Shown here: positions 32,400-40,040 of the stretch, one piece after another
How the letters are laid out: each line of letters opens with the position of its first letter
Position numbering within the stretch: the stretch's first letter is position 1
DNA from: JAKAQB01 sp027320105
GTDB lineage: Bacteria > Actinomycetota > Acidimicrobiia > Acidimicrobiales > Palsa-688
Assembly: GCA_027320105.1 (NCBI GenBank)
Contig: DAHVMA010000070.1
Coordinates: 1 to 40,040 of the forward strand
Direction of reading: 5' to 3'
Length of the DNA: 40,040 nt
Translations under genes and position numbers: made by a program
The notes under the pieces: generated by a model
Database searches by the model: none
What the model saw: only the letters and a program-made list of their open reading frames with translations
Told to the model about the DNA's origin: nothing

Positions 32400-32440
32400 G
32401 GGCCCCACTGTTGGGCGGGGGTCGCCTCGCGCCAGGCGAG

Positions 32441-32536
32441 GCTCGACGATGACGGCTTGGACGGAGACGTCGAGGGCGGAGGTGACCTCGTCGCAGACCA
32501 GCAGGGTGGGTTCGACATCGGGTGCCGCTCGCCCCA
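32441..32536 (-). pseudogene. relic of an oligopeptide-type ABC transporter ATPase
   Basis: About 30 codons read RAAPDVEPTLLVCDEVTSAL then DVSVQAVIVE, the Walker B and D-loop region specific to OppD/OppF/DppD-type ATPases, where the family sequence is P-x-LLV-x-DE-x-TSALD-x-S-x-QA. Neither the Walker A part nor the C-terminal oligopeptide domain is present on either side. The frame runs on into the acyl-CoA synthetase frame without homology. It is the remains of a lost transporter gene. Confidence 0.55.
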
Positions 32537-32605
32537 CCGCAGCACTGCGACCGGTTGCGCCGGAGCGGTGTCCAGCATCTCGTCGACGAGCATCGGCTTT
32601 CCCCC

Positions 32606-32631
32606 GGTTGTACGACGCCCGTACTGTAACC
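32606..32631. promoter_or_regulatory. imperfect palindrome upstream of the quinone reductase
   Basis: GGTTGTAC and GTACTGTAACC form an imperfect inverted repeat centred near 32618, in the gap between the ABC relic and the reductase gene. It is AT-richer than its surroundings and could be an operator or promoter. There is no matched -35/-10 pair. Confidence 0.3.
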
Positions 32632-32673
32632 ACCCCGGGGCGGCCGGTCGGCTCGCACGCTACCGTGGCCACC

Positions 32674-33642
32674 GTGCGAGCCGTCGTGGCCACAGCGGCG
32701 GGGGGCCCTGAGGTCCTGGAGGTACAGGACCGGGACGACCCTTCCCCCGCTACCGGGCAGCTGCTGGTGGACGTCGCCGCCGCCGGGGTCAACTTCATGG
32801 ACATCTACGGCCGGGAGGGGCGCCGACCCTACGCCGGGACGCCCCCGTGGGTGCCCGGCGCCGAGGGTGCCGGCACCGTCTCTGCCGTCGGCGAGGGCGT
32901 GAGCGGGTTCTCGGTCGGCGACCTGGTGGCCTGGGCGTCGGCTCCCGGCAGCTACGCCCAACGGGTGGTCGTCGACGCGGGGCGTGCCGTCCACGTCCCG
33001 CCCGGGGTGGGCGCCGAGCGGGCCGCAGCGGTGATGTTGCAGGGGATCACAGCGCACTACCTCTGCCACAGCACGTACCCGGTCGCGACTGGCGACGTGG
33101 TCGTGGTCCACGCCGCCGGCGGCGGCGTCGGCCTGTTGCTGACCCAGATGGTGAAGCGACTCGGCGGCGTGGTGGTTGCCACCACCTCTGGGGGCGACAA
33201 GGAGGAGGCGGCGAGGCGCGCCGGGGCCGACCACAGCATTGCCTACGACGACGTCGGCGAGGTCGTGCGCCAGGTGACCGGCGGGGCGGGCGCGGCGGCC
33301 GTCTACGACGGGGTCGGTGCAGCCACCTTCGATGCCAGCCTCGCGGCGCTCCGCCGCCGAGGCGTCCTCGTGCTGTACGGGGCCGCGAGCGGGCCGGTCC
33401 CGCCGTTGGAGCTGACCCGCCTGATGACAGGCGGTTCGCTGTACATCACCCGGCCGACCATGGGCGACTACATCGCCACCCGGGAGGACCTCGACTGGCG
33501 GGCAGGAGACCTTTTTGGCTGGGTCGCCGACGGCTCCTTGACGGTGAGCGTCGGCGGCCGCTATCCCCTCGACGCCGCCGCTTCCGCCCAGGAGGACCTC
33601 GCCCGCCGCCGGACCTCGGGCAAGCTGCTGCTCCTGCCCTGA
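32674..33642 (+). CDS. NADPH:quinone oxidoreductase (zeta-crystallin type)
   Basis: A 322-residue zinc-free medium-chain reductase. The N-terminus has VNFMDIYGREGRRPYAGTPP and PGAEGAGTVSAVGEGVSGF. HAAGGGVGLLLTQMVKRLG is the NADPH-binding glycine motif, followed by YDGVGAATFDASLAALRRRG. It ends at a substrate-binding barrel strand (SGKLLLLP). It should reduce quinones or enones with NADPH. The GTG at 32674 begins at the first strand. Its TGA overlaps the CTG at which the ThpR protein appears to begin, suggesting coupling. A palindrome lies about 45 bp upstream. Confidence 0.93.
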   Translation: MRAVVATAAGGPEVLEVQDRDDPSPATGQLLVDVAAAGVNFMDIYGREGRRPYAGTPPWVPGAEGAGTVSAVGEGVSGFSVGDLVAWASAPGSYAQRVVVDAGRAVHVPPGVGAERAAAVMLQGITAHYLCHSTYPVATGDVVVVHAAGGGVGLLLTQMVKRLGGVVVATTSGGDKEEAARRAGADHSIAYDDVGEVVRQVTGGAGAAAVYDGVGAATFDASLAALRRRGVLVLYGAASGPVPPLELTRLMTGGSLYITRPTMGDYIATREDLDWRAGDLFGWVADGSLTVSVGGRYPLDAAASAQEDLARRRTSGKLLLLP

Positions 33643-34148
33643 CCACCAGCCGTCTGTTCGTGGCTGTCTGGCCCCCTCCGGCCGTCCTCGACCGGATCGC
33701 GTCGCTCGACCGGCCGGAGATGCCGGGCATCCGCTGGACGACGCGCCAGCACTGGCACGTGACCCTCCGCTTCCTCGGCGACGTCGCCGACCTCGAGCGG
33801 AGCGACCTCGACACCGCCCTGGCCGCCGTAGCCGCCTCGGCCGGTCCGGCGACTGTGACGGTCGGGCCGGCGACGAGGACGCTCGGCCAGGCGCTGCTGG
33901 TCGTGCCGGTCGGCGGTCTCGACCGCTTGGCGGCTGCCGTGCATGCCGTGACCGGGGCCGGCGACCGCCCTTTTGTCGGGCACATGACCCTGGCCCGGGC
34001 CCGCCGGAAGGCGCGGGTCCCGCACGGCCTCGGGGGTACCCCGCTCGAAGCGGTGTGGACGGCGACCGAGATGGTCCTTGCCCGGAGCCGCCTCGACGCC
34101 GCCGGCGCCGTGTACGAGCCAGCGGCTCGGTACCGCCTCGGCGGGTAG
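33639..34148 (+). CDS. thpR: RNA 2',3'-cyclic phosphodiesterase ThpR, apparent CTG start
   Basis: A 169-residue member of the 2H phosphoesterase (LigT/2'-5' RNA ligase) family, acting on RNA cyclic phosphates and related bonds. Both catalytic HxT motifs are present: HVTLRFLGDV (His40) and GHMTLARA (His115). The protein should begin TTSRLFVAVWPP, but the only codon available there is CTG (33639), which overlaps the quinone reductase stop as CTGA. The first in-frame GTG lies inside the first beta strand (within FVAVW). The arrangement copies that of the RNA methyltransferase at 17315. Confidence 0.9.
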   Translation: MTTSRLFVAVWPPPAVLDRIASLDRPEMPGIRWTTRQHWHVTLRFLGDVADLERSDLDTALAAVAASAGPATVTVGPATRTLGQALLVVPVGGLDRLAAAVHAVTGAGDRPFVGHMTLARARRKARVPHGLGGTPLEAVWTATEMVLARSRLDAAGAVYEPAARYRLGG

Positions 34149-34189
34149 CGTCCCACGCCACGCGGACCCTCGATGGGCTCCTCGGCGAC

Positions 34190-34285
34190 GTGCTAGGCGA
34201 CCGCATCGACGTCGGCCAGGTGCTCGGCGTCAAACCCGATCGCGGCCGCTCCGGGATGCCGTCGCGGCTGCGCTCCGGCGCCTGA
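34190..34285 (+). CDS. possible small coding fragment
   Basis: A frame with strong third-position GC runs from the thpR stop to a TGA at 34283-34285 and includes DVGQVLGVKPDRGRSGMPSR. It is not recognised. The first usable start is the GTG at 34190, giving 31 residues. It may be a tiny gene, a relic, or chance in GC-rich DNA. Confidence 0.22.
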   Translation: MLGDRIDVGQVLGVKPDRGRSGMPSRLRSGA

Positions 34286-34341
34286 GCCCACGGAGCGCAT
34301 CCGTAGACTGGATCGACCACCACGCCTGGAGGACCCTTTCT

Positions 34342-35421
34342 GTGGGACTGTCGATCGGGATCGTAGGGCTGCCCAACGTCGGCAAGTCCACCCTCTTCAA
34401 TGCCCTGACGGGCAACGCCGCCCTCGCCGCCAACTACCCCTTCGCCACCATCGACCCCAACGTCGGCGTCGTCAACGTGCCCGACCCGAGGCTCGACCGC
34501 CTTGCCGAGCTCTACGCCAGCGAGCGCGTCGTCCCCGCCACGGTCACCTTCGTCGACATCGCCGGGCTGGTCCGGGGAGCGTCGGCGGGCGAGGGGCTCG
34601 GCAACCAGTTCCTCGCCGCCATCCGCGAGACCGACGCCATATGCCAGGTGGTGCGGGTGTTCTCCGATCCGGACGTCGTCCACGTCGAGGGTGCCGTCGA
34701 CCCCCGCGCCGACATCGAGACCGTCAACACCGAGCTCGTGCTGGCAGACATCCAGACCATCGACAACCGCCGTGCGAGGCTCCAGCGGGAAGTCAAGGGC
34801 AGGCCGGAGCTGCGTGGCACCCTGGACGCCGTTGAGCGTGCCCGTGCCGTCCTGGATGCCGGCGTGCCGGTGTCCGCCGCCGGCGACCGGGTCGACGCGG
34901 CGCTGCTGGCCGATCTGCACCTTCTGACAGCGAAGCCTTTCATCTATGCCTTCAACATCGATGAGGCCGAGATCGGCGACGACGCCCGGGCCAAGGAGCT
35001 GGTGACCCCGGTCGCGCCGGCGCCTGCCGTCGTCGTATGCGCCGGGATCGAAGCGGAGCTCGTCGGCTTGGGTGCCGAGGAGGCCGCCGAGCTCCTCGCG
35101 GGGTACGGGCAGTCGACATCGGGCCTCGAGCAGCTCGTGCACGTCGGCTTCGGGGCCCTCGGGCTGCAGACGTTCCTCACCGCCGGGCCCAAGGAGTCCC
35201 GGGCCTGGACGATCCGGCTCGGTGCTACCGCTCCTCAGGCGGCCGGCGTCATCCACACCGACTTCCAGAGGGGCTTCGTGAAGGCAGAGGTGGTGAGCTA
35301 CGACGACCTCTTGGAGCTCGGGTCCGTGCCTGCCGTGCGGGCCGCTGGCAGGGCTCGTCTGGAGGGCAAGGACTATGTGATGCGCGACGGCGACGTCGTG
35401 GAGTTCCGCTTCAACGTGTGA
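34342..35421 (+). CDS. ychF: YchF/OLA1 redox-regulated ATPase/GTPase
   Basis: A 359-residue ribosome-associated P-loop protein that prefers ATP. G1 is GLPNVGKST (9-17), with the switch region NYPFATIDPNVGVV, G3 DIAGLVRGAS and the unusual G4 NIDE, which accounts for ATP preference. A coiled-coil insert and a C-terminal TGS domain (RAWTIRLGATAPQAAGVIHT, then FQRGFVKAEVVSYDD) complete the standard layout. GGAGGA eight bases upstream fixes the GTG at 34342. It is a single-gene unit, with 193 bp downstream before msrB. Confidence 0.97.
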   Translation: MGLSIGIVGLPNVGKSTLFNALTGNAALAANYPFATIDPNVGVVNVPDPRLDRLAELYASERVVPATVTFVDIAGLVRGASAGEGLGNQFLAAIRETDAICQVVRVFSDPDVVHVEGAVDPRADIETVNTELVLADIQTIDNRRARLQREVKGRPELRGTLDAVERARAVLDAGVPVSAAGDRVDAALLADLHLLTAKPFIYAFNIDEAEIGDDARAKELVTPVAPAPAVVVCAGIEAELVGLGAEEAAELLAGYGQSTSGLEQLVHVGFGALGLQTFLTAGPKESRAWTIRLGATAPQAAGVIHTDFQRGFVKAEVVSYDDLLELGSVPAVRAAGRARLEGKDYVMRDGDVVEFRFNV

Positions 35422-35488
35422 GTCGAGTCCCGCTTCGATTGCCGTCAGCACGGGTTGCCACCAGTGGCACGAAGTCCTTGCGCGTGGC

Positions 35489-35501
35489 AGGAGTCACTCC
35501 T
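35489..35501. promoter_or_regulatory. perfect 13-bp palindrome upstream of msrB
   Basis: AGGAGT-C-ACTCCT lies in the ychF-msrB gap, about 115 bp before msrB. It could be an operator half-site pair or part of a ychF terminator. The stem is short and no T-run follows. Confidence 0.3.
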
Positions 35502-35614
35502 AGCCTTCGTGGGTACGGGCCGGGGCCGGCCGCTGGTCGCAGCAAGGGGGAGACCGGACCGCCTCGGCTCGATCAGCGCTCGTGGCAGCGGCTGCCATGG
35601 GTAGCCTGACGAAC

Positions 35615-36037
35615 ATGAGTAGCCACGCCGATGTCCCGCCCGAGGTGGTGAAGAGCGACGAGGAGTGGCGGTCCCATCTCGGCGAGGAGCGCTATGACGT
35701 GCTCCGGCGAGGCGGGACCGAGCCGCCCTGGTCGGGGAAGTACGTCCACAACCACGATGACGGGACGTACCGTTGCGGCGCTTGCGGCAACGTCTTGTTC
35801 CGCTCGGAGACGAAGTTCGACTCCGGCAGCGGGTGGCCGAGCTTCACGGAGCCAGCCGTCGTTGACGCCGTCGTCTTGCTGGAGGACCGCAGCCACGGCA
35901 TCACCCGCACCGAGGTGCGCTGTCGGCGGTGCGGCGGCCACCTCGGCCACGTGTTCGCCGACGGGCCGGCGCCGACCGGCTTGCGGTACTGCATGAACTC
36001 GCTGTCGCTCGACTTCGAGCCTTTCACCCTCGGCTAG
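35615..36037 (+). CDS. msrB: peptide-methionine (R)-S-oxide reductase
   Basis: A 140-residue enzyme repairing methionine R-sulfoxide in proteins. Zinc cysteines are C54, C57, C103 and C106 (CGACG, CRRCG). The catalytic Cys126 is in RYCMNSLSLDF. FDSGSGWPSFTEP and GHLGHVFADGP are standard. The ATG at 35615 gives the family N-terminus; an ATG 18 bases earlier is in frame, and neither has a strong ribosome site. No msrA is nearby. The gene ends 60 bp before the helicase gene. Confidence 0.96.
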   Translation: MSSHADVPPEVVKSDEEWRSHLGEERYDVLRRGGTEPPWSGKYVHNHDDGTYRCGACGNVLFRSETKFDSGSGWPSFTEPAVVDAVVLLEDRSHGITRTEVRCRRCGGHLGHVFADGPAPTGLRYCMNSLSLDFEPFTLG

Positions 36038-36097
36038 CAAGCGGGGCCGAGGACGCCTGGCCGCCGGTGCCACAGCGCACCGGTAAGGTTCGATCCG

Positions 36098-38824
36098 GTG
36101 TTGCCGCCGCCGGATGCCTTCGGGCGCGGCGTCGTCGTGACCGGCGACGCTGCGCCTCCCGCGCCGTGGTCGTCGGCGCCGGCCGTTGTGGTGGACGAGG
36201 CGACGCTCGACTCCCCGGGAGCGGTGGTGGGCCAGTTGCACGAGGCCTGGGCCAGGCGGCGCCCGGTCACTGTGCGGCTCTTCGTCGACCCGGCGCGCTT
36301 TCGGGTGCCGGTCCCGGTGACAGCGGAGCCATGGACGCTCACCGCCGACTTCGAGCCGTTGGCTGACCGCCTCCAGTTCCTGGTCTGGGCCAACACCTAC
36401 GACGCTCGCGGGGTGGCGGGGGCCGGCGGGGGGGAGCCGGTGTGGTGGTGGGCCCGCAAGGCGGGGCGCCTCGGTGCCCTACCGGTCGGGGCCGGCAGTG
36501 CCGGAGATGTGGTCCTCCCCGATGGGCGGCAGGCTTGGATCGACGCCGGCCCGCGCCGCACCTGGCCTGCCGGCTCGATCGACGGCGCCGTGGTGGTCCA
36601 CGCCGAATCCGTCGAGCGCGACCGGCTCACCGTCGCCCCTTCTCTCGTAGGACCGCAGGGGGTGGCGGCCGGTGACCTGGCGCCGGACCAGCTGGCTGCG
36701 GTCACGAGCGACGCCGGTGCCGCCCGGGTGATCGCGCCGGCCGGATCAGGCAAGACCAGGGTCCTGACCGAGCGCCTCCGGCACCTTCTCGTCGACCGCG
36801 GATGGGAGCCGGACTGCGTGCTGGCCGTCGCATACAACAAGAAGGCGCAGGAGGAGCTCGACCAGCGCACGGCCGGAACCGGCGCCCGGACCCGAACGCT
36901 CAACTCGCTCGGCCTGGCCGTCCTCACCCGCGCCCGGGGGGCTGCGCCTGCGGTCCTCGCCGAGCGGGACGTCCGGCGGGTGGTCGAGCGCCTGGCTCCG
37001 CCGGCGCGCCGGCGGAGCAACACCGACCCCATCGCTCCGTACCTCGAGGGGCTGTCCGCTGTCAGGCTCGGCCTGCGGGACCCCGGCGACGTGGAAGCCT
37101 CACGCGACGACGTGCCCGGGTTGGCGGTGATGTGGCCCCGGTTCCGCGCTGCGTTGGCCGAGGCCGGAGCGGTGGACTTCGACGAGCAGGTCTACGGCGC
37201 CGTCGAGGCGCTGCTGCGTGACGGGAGCCTGAGGGCGGAGATGCGCCTCGGGTGCCGTCACCTACTCGTGGACGAGTTCCAGGACCTCACGCCGGCGCAC
37301 GTCTTGCTCCTACGCCTCCTGGCCGGCCCGGCCCTCGACTGCTTCGGCGTCGGCGACGACGACCAGGTCATCTACGGGCACGCCGGCGCCGACCCGCGGT
37401 TCCTGCTCGAGTACGACCGGCTGTTCCCCGGCGCCGCCGACCACCGCTTGGAGGTCAACTACCGGTGCCGTCCAGCGGTCGTCACCGCCGCGGTAGCCCT
37501 GCTGGGGCACAACCGGCAGCGGGTGGACAAGACCATCAGGGCCTCCCGCCCGCCAGCGCCTGCGGGATCGCCGCCGGCGCTGGACATCCACCTGCACGGC
37601 CGTGGTGAGGGCATCACCTCCCTGGTCGAGGTCGTCCGCGCCCGGCTCGCGCTCGGGGCGGCAGCGGGCGACATCGCCGTGCTCGCGCGAGTGAACGCCC
37701 TGTTGCTCGGGCCGGTCATCGCCCTCGGCGAGGCAGGAGTCGCGGTGCAGTCGGCCGTCAGCCCGGACGTCCTCGAGCGCACCGGCATGCGCGCCGCCCT
37801 GGCTTACCTGCGCATCGCTGTTGCCGATGGGGCCATCTCTTCCGGTGACCTGGTCGAAGTCCTGCGACGCCCGAGCCGGGGCCTGCCCCCGTGGTTCACG
37901 GATCGGCTCCGCCGCAGGAAGGCTTGGTCGATCCCGGCGCTCGAGGGCATCGGGGCCACGATCCCTCACAAGGACAGCGCGAGGATCGAGCGCTTCGTGG
38001 ACGACATCGTCGCCCTGCGCGCTGCGGCCACCCAGCTCGACACCGCCGGGCTGCTCCGATTCGTCCAGGATGACGTCGGCCTCGGTGGAGCGATGAACCT
38101 GCTCGACGCCAGCCGCGGCGGCGAAGGCTCCAGCCACGTCGACGACCTGGAGGCCCTCGAGGCAGTGGCCGCCTTGCATCCCACACCAGACGGCTTCGAC
38201 GCCTGGCTGCGCACCGGGCTCGCCCGGCCGCCGCAGCCGTGCGGGGTGACGGTGGCGACCGTGCACCGGGTGAAGGGCATGGAGTGGGATCACGTCGTCG
38301 TCGCAGCGGTCAACGCCGGCATCGTCCCTCACCGCTTGGCGGAGGACGTGGAGGAGGAGCGGCGGGTCCTCCACGTGGCGCTCACCCGCGGCCGCGAGAC
38401 CGTCACCCTGCTCGCCGATCGGAGCCGGCCGTCACCCATGCTGGACGAGCTCCGGGGGATCGTCGGATCGGATCCGAAGGCGGTGCCGGCGGGTGCCGCA
38501 GCGCGTGGAGGCGGGGGGGCGGGACCCCGGGTTTCCTCGCCCGCCACTCGCGTCCCCCTGCCTGTCTCAGGTGCTGGCCGCAGCGACCCAGCGCTCGAGG
38601 CGGCGCTGCGCTCGTGGCGCAAGCAGCGGGCGTCAGCGGACGGTGTGCCCGCTTACATGGTCTTCGCCGATCGGACCCTGCTGGCCATTGCTGCTCGCCG
38701 ACCGGCGAACCTTGTCGCGCTCCGGCGGGTGGATGGCATCGGCCCCGCAAAGCTCGAGCGCTACGGCGCGGAGATCATCGCTTTGGTCTCAGCGATGGGC
38801 TGCGGTACCGGCGGCGGCGCGTAG
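36098..38824 (+). CDS. UvrD2-like SF1A DNA helicase with HRDC domain
   Basis: A 908-residue 3'-5' helicase. Motif I is IAPAGSGKT (212-220), followed by AVAYNKKAQEEL (Ia) and LLVDEFQD (388-395, II). Motif III is VGDDDQVIYGHAGAD, motif IV LEVNYRC, motif V VATVHRVKGMEWDHV and motif VI LHVALTRGRE. A C-terminal HRDC domain (YMVFADRTLLAIAARRPANL, IGPAKLERYG) follows a Gly/Ala linker, as in mycobacterial UvrD2. The first about 195 residues precede the helicase and are not part of the usual core. They contain Trp-rich WWWARKAGRLGALP and look like a separate small domain. The GTG at 36098 starts this extension, 60 bp after msrB. Confidence 0.92.
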   Translation: MLPPPDAFGRGVVVTGDAAPPAPWSSAPAVVVDEATLDSPGAVVGQLHEAWARRRPVTVRLFVDPARFRVPVPVTAEPWTLTADFEPLADRLQFLVWANTYDARGVAGAGGGEPVWWWARKAGRLGALPVGAGSAGDVVLPDGRQAWIDAGPRRTWPAGSIDGAVVVHAESVERDRLTVAPSLVGPQGVAAGDLAPDQLAAVTSDAGAARVIAPAGSGKTRVLTERLRHLLVDRGWEPDCVLAVAYNKKAQEELDQRTAGTGARTRTLNSLGLAVLTRARGAAPAVLAERDVRRVVERLAPPARRRSNTDPIAPYLEGLSAVRLGLRDPGDVEASRDDVPGLAVMWPRFRAALAEAGAVDFDEQVYGAVEALLRDGSLRAEMRLGCRHLLVDEFQDLTPAHVLLLRLLAGPALDCFGVGDDDQVIYGHAGADPRFLLEYDRLFPGAADHRLEVNYRCRPAVVTAAVALLGHNRQRVDKTIRASRPPAPAGSPPALDIHLHGRGEGITSLVEVVRARLALGAAAGDIAVLARVNALLLGPVIALGEAGVAVQSAVSPDVLERTGMRAALAYLRIAVADGAISSGDLVEVLRRPSRGLPPWFTDRLRRRKAWSIPALEGIGATIPHKDSARIERFVDDIVALRAAATQLDTAGLLRFVQDDVGLGGAMNLLDASRGGEGSSHVDDLEALEAVAALHPTPDGFDAWLRTGLARPPQPCGVTVATVHRVKGMEWDHVVVAAVNAGIVPHRLAEDVEEERRVLHVALTRGRETVTLLADRSRPSPMLDELRGIVGSDPKAVPAGAAARGGGGAGPRVSSPATRVPLPVSGAGRSDPALEAALRSWRKQRASADGVPAYMVFADRTLLAIAARRPANLVALRRVDGIGPAKLERYGAEIIALVSAMGCGTGGGA

Positions 38825-38834
38825 GGTGCCGGCG

Positions 38835-39728
38835 ATGGCATACGCGACCGACGAGTTCTCCCTACTGCAGGAGAACGCCGCCGAGGCCGGCGTCGCCTGG
38901 ACGGCGCCGGCGGTGCGGAGGGTGGAGGTGCCGCTGACCGGCGGGGTTCTCAGCGCGATCGTCTGGGGGGAGGCTCCTCCGCAGGTGGTCCTGGTGCACG
39001 GCAGCGCGCAGAATGCCCACACCTGGGACACGGTTGCCATCGCCCTGGGACGCCCGGTCGTCGCCGTCGACCTTCCGGGCCACGGACGCTCCGCCTGGCG
39101 GCCGGACCACGACTACTCGCCGGCCACGCTCGCCAGCGCGCTCGCCGGCGGCATCGAGGCGCTGGCACCGGACGCCCGCCTGCTCGTCGGCATGTCCCTC
39201 GGGGGACTCGCCGGCATCGCCCTCGCTGCCCGACGCCCCGAGCTGGTCCGCTCCCTCGCCCTCGTGGACATCACCCCCGGCGTCGACGCCGCCAAGGCGC
39301 GGGCCATCACCGCCTTCGTGTCGGGACCGACGCGCTTCGCTTCCTTCGACGAGATCCTGGATCACACCATCCGCCACAACCCAGGTCGGAGCGAGGCTTC
39401 CCTGCGACGCGGGGTGATCCACAACGCCCGGGAGCTCGAGGACGGGTCATGGACGTGGCGGTGGGACCCGGAGGGGATGGCCGTACGGTCCGAGGACGCG
39501 GGGCGTGACCAACGGTGGCTGTGGGACGACCTGGCGGCGACGGCCATGCCCGTCACGCTGGTGCAGGGCGGCCGGTCCCCCGTCGTCGACGATGCCGACA
39601 TCGCCGCGCTGCTCCAACGCCGGCCCGACGCGCAGGTCATGGTGGTGCACGAGGCGGGCCACAGCGTGCAAGGGGACCGGCCGCTCGAGCTGGCCCGGCT
39701 GCTCGGCGGGCTCCTCGAGCAGCGGTGA
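38835..39728 (+). CDS. alpha/beta hydrolase
   Basis: A 297-residue serine hydrolase. The oxyanion-hole HG is in VVLVHGSAQNAHTWD. DLPGHGRS and the nucleophile elbow VGMSLGGLAG (Ser121) are clear, with the acid probably Asp in SPVVDDAD and the base His in HEAGHSVQGD (about 275). The substrate is unknown. The ATG at 38835 lies 10 bp after the helicase stop, with a weak GGGTG ribosome site. Its stop overlaps the thioesterase start (GTGA), suggesting a shared transcript and a role near acyl-chain release. Confidence 0.9.
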   Translation: MAYATDEFSLLQENAAEAGVAWTAPAVRRVEVPLTGGVLSAIVWGEAPPQVVLVHGSAQNAHTWDTVAIALGRPVVAVDLPGHGRSAWRPDHDYSPATLASALAGGIEALAPDARLLVGMSLGGLAGIALAARRPELVRSLALVDITPGVDAAKARAITAFVSGPTRFASFDEILDHTIRHNPGRSEASLRRGVIHNARELEDGSWTWRWDPEGMAVRSEDAGRDQRWLWDDLAATAMPVTLVQGGRSPVVDDADIAALLQRRPDAQVMVVHEAGHSVQGDRPLELARLLGGLLEQR

Positions 39729-40040
39729 CCCAGCCGAGTGTGCGCCGGCCCGATGGTGCTGCGCCGCCCCTCCCGGTTGCGCCCGGTGCGGGAGCACGGG
39801 TCTTCCGTGCCGCTCGCAGGGTCCGGCTGGGCGACGTCTTGCCCGGCGACGGCGCTCGCCTCGACGCCTTGGCGCGCTACCTCCAGGATGTCGCCGCCGA
39901 CGACATCGGCGAAACCGAAGTTGCCGGAGACCAGCGGTGGGTGGTCCGCCGCACCCGCCTCGAGCTTCGACGACGCCCCCGGTACGAGGAGCCGGTGGAG
40001 CTCGTGACCTGGTGCTCGGGGATCGGCGCCGCCTGGGCAG
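39725..40040 (+). CDS. acyl-ACP thioesterase (FatA-like), 5' part only
   Basis: The frame from the GTG at 39725 runs off the right edge, giving 105 residues. After a 25-residue Pro-rich lead it reads RVRLGDVLPGDGARLDALAR then YLQDVAADDIGE, RWVVRRTRLELRR and VELVTWCSGIGAAWA. This is the N-terminal hot-dog of FatA/FatB-type acyl-ACP thioesterases, where the D-x-x-x-x-G, YLQD and TWCSG motifs are conserved. It should hydrolyse acyl-ACP to end fatty-acid synthesis. It overlaps the hydrolase stop by four bases. Confidence 0.88.
   Translation, partial: MTQPSVRRPDGAAPPLPVAPGAGARVFRAARRVRLGDVLPGDGARLDALARYLQDVAADDIGETEVAGDQRWVVRRTRLELRRRPRYEEPVELVTWCSGIGAAWA

Noticed and set aside
31720..35451. 1243-codon open frame on the minus strand across the acyl-CoA synthetase, thpR and ychF region
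   Set aside because: It is antisense or out of frame to well-supported genes, and its product is Arg/Gly/Pro-rich with no recognisable domain.
36076..36099. tRNA T-arm-like sequence (GGTTCGATCC in a 5-bp stem) before the helicase gene
   Set aside because: No acceptor stem, anticodon arm or D-arm can be built around it. It is only a short hairpin near the GTG start.

Overview
The window is very GC-rich with strong third-position GC, and carries a WhiB regulator, a SepH-like division protein, a PimB-type mannosyltransferase, a TIGR03085-type protein and an FatA-type acyl-ACP thioesterase. Together these point to an actinobacterium. The dense acyl-CoA genes and the bacterial HerA-NurA pair would suit an Acidimicrobiia-like lineage, but that placement is inference. 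No rRNA, tRNA, CRISPR array, transposase or phage gene was seen.

Left part (1-10.5 kb). A MarR regulator is followed by a double-strand-break repair block. nurA-herA (end resection) runs leftward and ku plus a stand-alone LigD polymerase domain (end joining) runs rightward from a 57-bp shared gap. Next is a leftward glycerol operon: glpD, an alkyl-DHAP-synthase-like flavoprotein and glycerol kinase. A whiB gene faces away from it.

Middle part (10.5-21.5 kb). This holds trpD, an MDR reductase, a small Cys-rich protein, a sepH-like gene, a PimB-like glycosyltransferase and an SRPBCC protein. A tight run follows: RNA methyltransferase, ROK glucokinase, PlsC-type acyltransferase and an ACT protein. 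Three gene remnants lie here: an Lrp/AsnC tail, a glutathione peroxidase head, and a short-chain dehydrogenase that has lost its middle.

Centre (21.5-27.2 kb). A 514-bp regulatory gap with a near-consensus promoter leads into a B12-dependent ribonucleotide reductase gene, nrdJ, interrupted by two inteins of 337 and 433 residues. Intein 1 sits immediately before a redox-active cysteine of the enzyme. The codons for the other two active-site cysteines lie in a short block of foreign-looking codon usage.

Right part (27.3-40 kb). An Smr protein is followed by an acyl-CoA cluster: acyl-CoA dehydrogenase, TetR, SDR and NDP-forming acyl-CoA synthetase. A relic of an oligopeptide ABC ATPase comes next. 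Then come a quinone oxidoreductase, RNA 2',3'-cyclic phosphodiesterase ThpR, the GTPase YchF, MsrB, a UvrD2-like helicase with HRDC domain, an alpha/beta hydrolase, and the start of the thioesterase.

Two patterns recur. Several clearly conserved genes have no ATG/GTG/TTG at the place where the protein must begin (CTG twice, ATC once, ACG or GTC once). Stop codons of three genes sit inside tandem repeats.
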